This document shows positions 61,501 through 64,000 of a stretch of DNA of 64,000 nt, piece after piece. How positions within the stretch are numbered: position 1 is the stretch's first letter; every line of letters starts with the position of its first letter. Both the position numbers and the translations under genes were made by a program. The notes under the pieces were generated by a model that did no database searches, had not been told where the DNA came from, and saw only the letters and a list, made by a program, of their open reading frames with translations. Source of the DNA: Stercorarius parasiticus (Eukaryota > Chordata > Aves > Charadriiformes > Stercorariidae); the NCBI GenBank assembly GCA_013396915.1, contig VWZL01000108.1:171036-235035 (forward strand). The letters are read 5' to 3'.

Positions 61501-62952
61501 ATTTAAGAGCCGATGCTGAGTTTTCCGATGCAAGAGTCTTGGGGAAACACTTGAATTTTTCAAGTCTTCATCAATCTTCGAAATTTTAAAGGTTCACCAT
61601 CACTAGGGAGCTCCTGCCTAGCATGTTCAAGTCCTAAGAGTGACCTCTTTATATTTTCTTAACTTTCACTAGATGAGCATTCCTTCTCCTTTCTATATGC
61701 AAAGTTGCATTCCTGATGCTATTCTCACCTTGTACCACACAAAGATTTCTCTTTGAAAGAAAAACCCAAACCACCTTGTAACATCTGTACTGTCACACTG
61801 ATTTCCTGGGCAATGATCTGATTCTTGTGGCTGAGTTAAAGTACTTGGCATTCAGCCTTTTTCTTCTTCCCTCTCAGGAACTAGGTTATTATTGCCTCAT
61901 AAAGCAGTGCCTGGGTGGTATTACTAGCTAATTAATGTCTATTTAGCGTAAAGGGCTTCAGCCACCTTCCAGCCCCCACAGGCATTTTTTCTTCCTCTCC
62001 CTGATAGGACCAGATGGCATTTTGGCCAACCTTCACGCACCCTTCACAAGCCATGCACACAATTCAGACAATGCATCTAGCAGCTTTGGAAACACATTAC
62101 CATCACAGCTGGACAGATGCTAGAAGAGTGGTTGTTACTACCACAAACAATGGGAAAATGAATGACTTCAATTAAAAGATTTAGATGAAGCCTCTGCCAC
62201 AGTATAGTCACCTTTTCATTTTTGTATGCTGTGGTGTTTTTTATTTTGATTTATTATCCAGCTTTCATCACATAACAGGGTGACAAACACGTAACTAGGA
62301 AGAGGAATACATGGCCAACAATGAATGCTTACAGCAGACTATGAGGAAATGGTCATCCCCATCTCACTGCGCCATTTGATAAATCAGGATGACGAGCCCA
62401 TTTGTGTTCAAAGGAAGAGTCCAATTACGTGTTTCAGTGGAGTCAGACCAGAATACTTTGCTTTTTTCAAGATCAGGCACCAGTAGTTCAAGTAATTGTC
62501 TCCCCGTTGTTTTTTTGTATGCACCTTTCATACTAATTTGATGTTCCTATTAAGCTATGATCTGCCCCAGTTCCTGGTTACTGCATCAAGATGCTGTTTC
62601 ATGTCCTGCCCAGTCCACACATCAGTCACACATCAAAGAGCCGTCAGAAAGGGAGCAAAACATGAAATACCATTAATCAAAAGCCACCTGAGAATTAACT
62701 AACATGAAGCTCACTTAATTAAAAACAAAAGCATAAATAATTTTCTCTCAGAAAGACCCCTGCCTCAAAACCATTTCAGTCAAATTACTCCTCACCCCAA
62801 CAGCTTGTGATCAAAAGCAACACCAAACATCATAATTATTTTTAGATCGCATATTCTCTTCTCTGCTTTCATTGACTGAAGTAATTTAAGGGATCTCTCT
62901 ATTTTAGCTACACTCCTCACTTCTCAGAAATAATTACTTCATCTTAAAGAGA

Positions 62953-63000
62953 TTATGTGTATATGTTGTATGTACACACACACACATATGTAAGTATATC
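62953..63000. repeat. TG/CA/TA simple repeat
   Basis: Alternating purine-pyrimidine tract (atgtgtatatgttgtatgta, then cacacacacacatatg). Confidence 0.8.
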
Positions 63001-63660
63001 TAGCAATGCCAGAGACACACTAAGCAGCCTGCAGCCATACTATGACCAGCTGTGGTCTAATCTGCTCCTAATATCTGAGGAGGCCACTCCCAACCCCTGT
63101 TTTGGAGAAAAGTGACCATTGAGAAAACAGCCCCAGTGGGTCAGCTAATGACGCTTTCTCTCACAGCAAGTCCCTAGTGACAGGTTATAGGGTATTGCGC
63201 TTTGAGGTGCAAATGCTGTATAGTATTTTTGACCAGATGTAAAATCCCAGACACTGATGACTCTTAGAAGATCCACGAGAACTCCATGTGCAGGAGGAAT
63301 TGTCCCCTCTATGCTCTGCCATATTCCTTTTGGGGAATTTTGCTAAAATCCTTTCCGCAAGTTTTATTTGAAAAATAATTTCTGATGGGACAAACCTCTG
63401 TAAAGAACCTGTGAGCTACTTCAGCTGTCAAAATATAAATGTGCTTTTTCTTTAAATTGCCAGCTTAGGAAGATTTTTTTTAGGTTGCAAAGTCAAACAC
63501 CCAGAAGCTTGGAAATATCAGAGCTCATGGCATCTGAGCATCATACTCCAGCCCTGTTGCACTCAAGCATTTTGACAACCTTTAATCACATTGCTACCTG
63601 CTACATTCTTCTACTGGACTCTTGCTCCAGTGTTTAAGTAGAGACCTGCTTGATATCCTT

Positions 63661-63680
63661 TTTGTATTTTGTATTTTGTA
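63661..63680 (+). repeat. (GTATTTT)n short tandem repeat
   Basis: Two full copies and flanking partial copies of gtatttt. Confidence 0.85.
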
Positions 63681-63844
63681 TATGCAGTGCACAGCCTCAA
63701 GTTTTATTTATTCCACGCTACCAAAACTGTGTACAGAATGTAAAATGATTAATTTTCTCCTAAGCATCTCTGACAGAGTCTCCACATAGTATTCAAGTTT
63801 TTTGTGACCATGAAATTTACCCTCACCGTGCTCCTCTAAGGTGA

Positions 63845-63900
63845 GGTTGCAATATTATCTGTATTCTGCAGCTGGGCAAATGACAGTCAGAAGGAAGGCA
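63845..63900 (-). repeat. Weak MIR-like fragment
   Basis: The stretch attatctgtattctgcagct followed by gggcaaatgacagtcagaag aligns loosely with the MIR segment ATTATCCCCATTTTACAGATGAGGAAACTGAGGCACAGAGG. It may be chance. Confidence 0.3.
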
Positions 63901-63981
63901 GGCACAAACTTTCCATTAGTTTTAGTAATACAACCTGAGGCACACAGAAAGCCTATTTCTCAGTTTCTAACCCTTCACTCT

Positions 63982-64000
63982 TGTCCTGGTTTGAGGTAAA
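63982..64000 (+). mobile_element. Start of a third ERVL-like LTR, cut by window end
   Basis: The last 19 bases, tgtcctggtttgaggtaaa, match the first bases of the LTRs at 3267 and 47094. Any 5-bp target duplication would be actct (63977-63981). Whether it is a solo LTR or the 5' LTR of a longer element cannot be seen. Confidence 0.75.

Larger units (their letters stand above)
20103..64000 (-). other. DGKI: DGKI gene, 3' portion (continues beyond window)
   Basis: Six minus-strand exons form one uninterrupted reading frame of about 145 residues that ends in a PDZ-ligand tail. The joined order is SPVSSEDQ-A, a 12-residue piece, FIECCKKGAN..., PSELLDM..., GETALHKAAC... and [10 protein letters not shown]...DLETAV. 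This matches, from memory, the C-terminus of vertebrate diacylglycerol kinase iota. The paralogue DGKZ ends in DQETAV and has a different last ankyrin segment, so DGKI is preferred; the large introns (up to 15 kb) also fit DGKI rather than the compact DGKZ. DGKI phosphorylates diacylglycerol to phosphatidic acid, lowering DAG signalling, and is mainly neuronal. The catalytic and C1 exons are not in this window. Introns: 20220-21508, 21609-23469, 23507-31037, 31159-32735, 32774-48086 and 48113 to beyond 64000. Confidence 0.93.
48113..64000 (-). other. DGKI: DGKI intron, partial (at least 15.9 kb)
   Basis: Acceptor ttattccag for the 26-nt exon. The interval holds a degenerate CR1 (53321-54064), a 15-bp tandem repeat (55163-55201), the candidate cassette exon (55470-55507), a (CA)n/TA tract near 62953-63000, a (GTATTTT)n run near 63661-63680 and the start of another LTR at 63982. 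A canonical exon preceding SPVSS was searched for by eye and not found. Confidence 0.85.

Noticed and set aside
62576..62640. A minus-strand gtaacc donor-like site after ...cttgatgca, considered as the missing upstream DGKI exon.
   Set aside because: The sequence before it does not encode residues like those preceding SPVSS in DGKI, and the splice consensus is poor.
1..64000. A hidden defence system, operon, CRISPR array or other prokaryotic-style cluster.
   Set aside because: The whole window behaves as vertebrate intron and flank around one spliced gene; there are no compact adjacent ORFs, ribosome-binding sites or spaced repeats.

Overview
The window is vertebrate nuclear DNA from a bird. 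The evidence is avian CR1 LINE 3' ends carrying the ATTCTATG-type tail (near 6066-6520 and 53321-54064), solo LTRs with the TGTCCTGGTTTG...CAAACCACRACA termini common in bird ERVL-like elements, very old MIR fragments, low gene density, and a spliced vertebrate gene with GT-AG introns. The LTR type suggests a neoavian rather than a galliform bird, but the species cannot be fixed from sequence alone.

The only protein-coding gene I can support is the 3' end of diacylglycerol kinase iota (DGKI), on the minus strand. Six coding exons can be read by eye: 48112-48087 (26 nt), 32773-32736 (38 nt), 31158-31038 (121 nt), 23506-23470 (37 nt), 21608-21509 (100 nt) and 20219-20103 (117 nt including the stop). 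All have GT donors and AG acceptors, and all splice phases agree. Together they encode about 145 residues: the C-terminal ankyrin repeats and a terminal -DLETAV PDZ ligand. The rest of the gene (C1 domains, catalytic domain) must lie beyond 64000. Nearly all of the open reading frames of 60 to 175 codons elsewhere are chance ORFs in intron or flanking DNA.

Layout: 1 to about 20100 is downstream of the DGKI stop. It holds the 3' UTR of unknown length (candidate poly(A) signals near 18169, 16615 and 9042), then flanking DNA with one solo LTR (3267-3980), one CR1 (6066-6520), a MIR (10451-10630) and a small CpG-dense patch (13711-13765). From 20103 to 32773 are the last five exons with introns of 1.3 to 7.5 kb. 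From 32774 to 48086 is a 15.3-kb intron containing an apparent poly(A)-tailed insertion flanked by a 35-bp direct repeat, next to an ambiguous base (N at 36015), plus a second solo LTR (47094-47685). From 48113 to 64000 is part of a long intron with a degenerate CR1, a possible cassette exon (55507-55470), and the first bases of a third LTR at the window edge (63982).

No bacterial-type operon, CRISPR array, rRNA or tRNA gene was seen. The points most worth checking are the poly(A) insertion with a long duplication, the possible cassette exon that would decide whether the ankyrin/PDZ tail is made, and the two related LTRs with different 5' halves.
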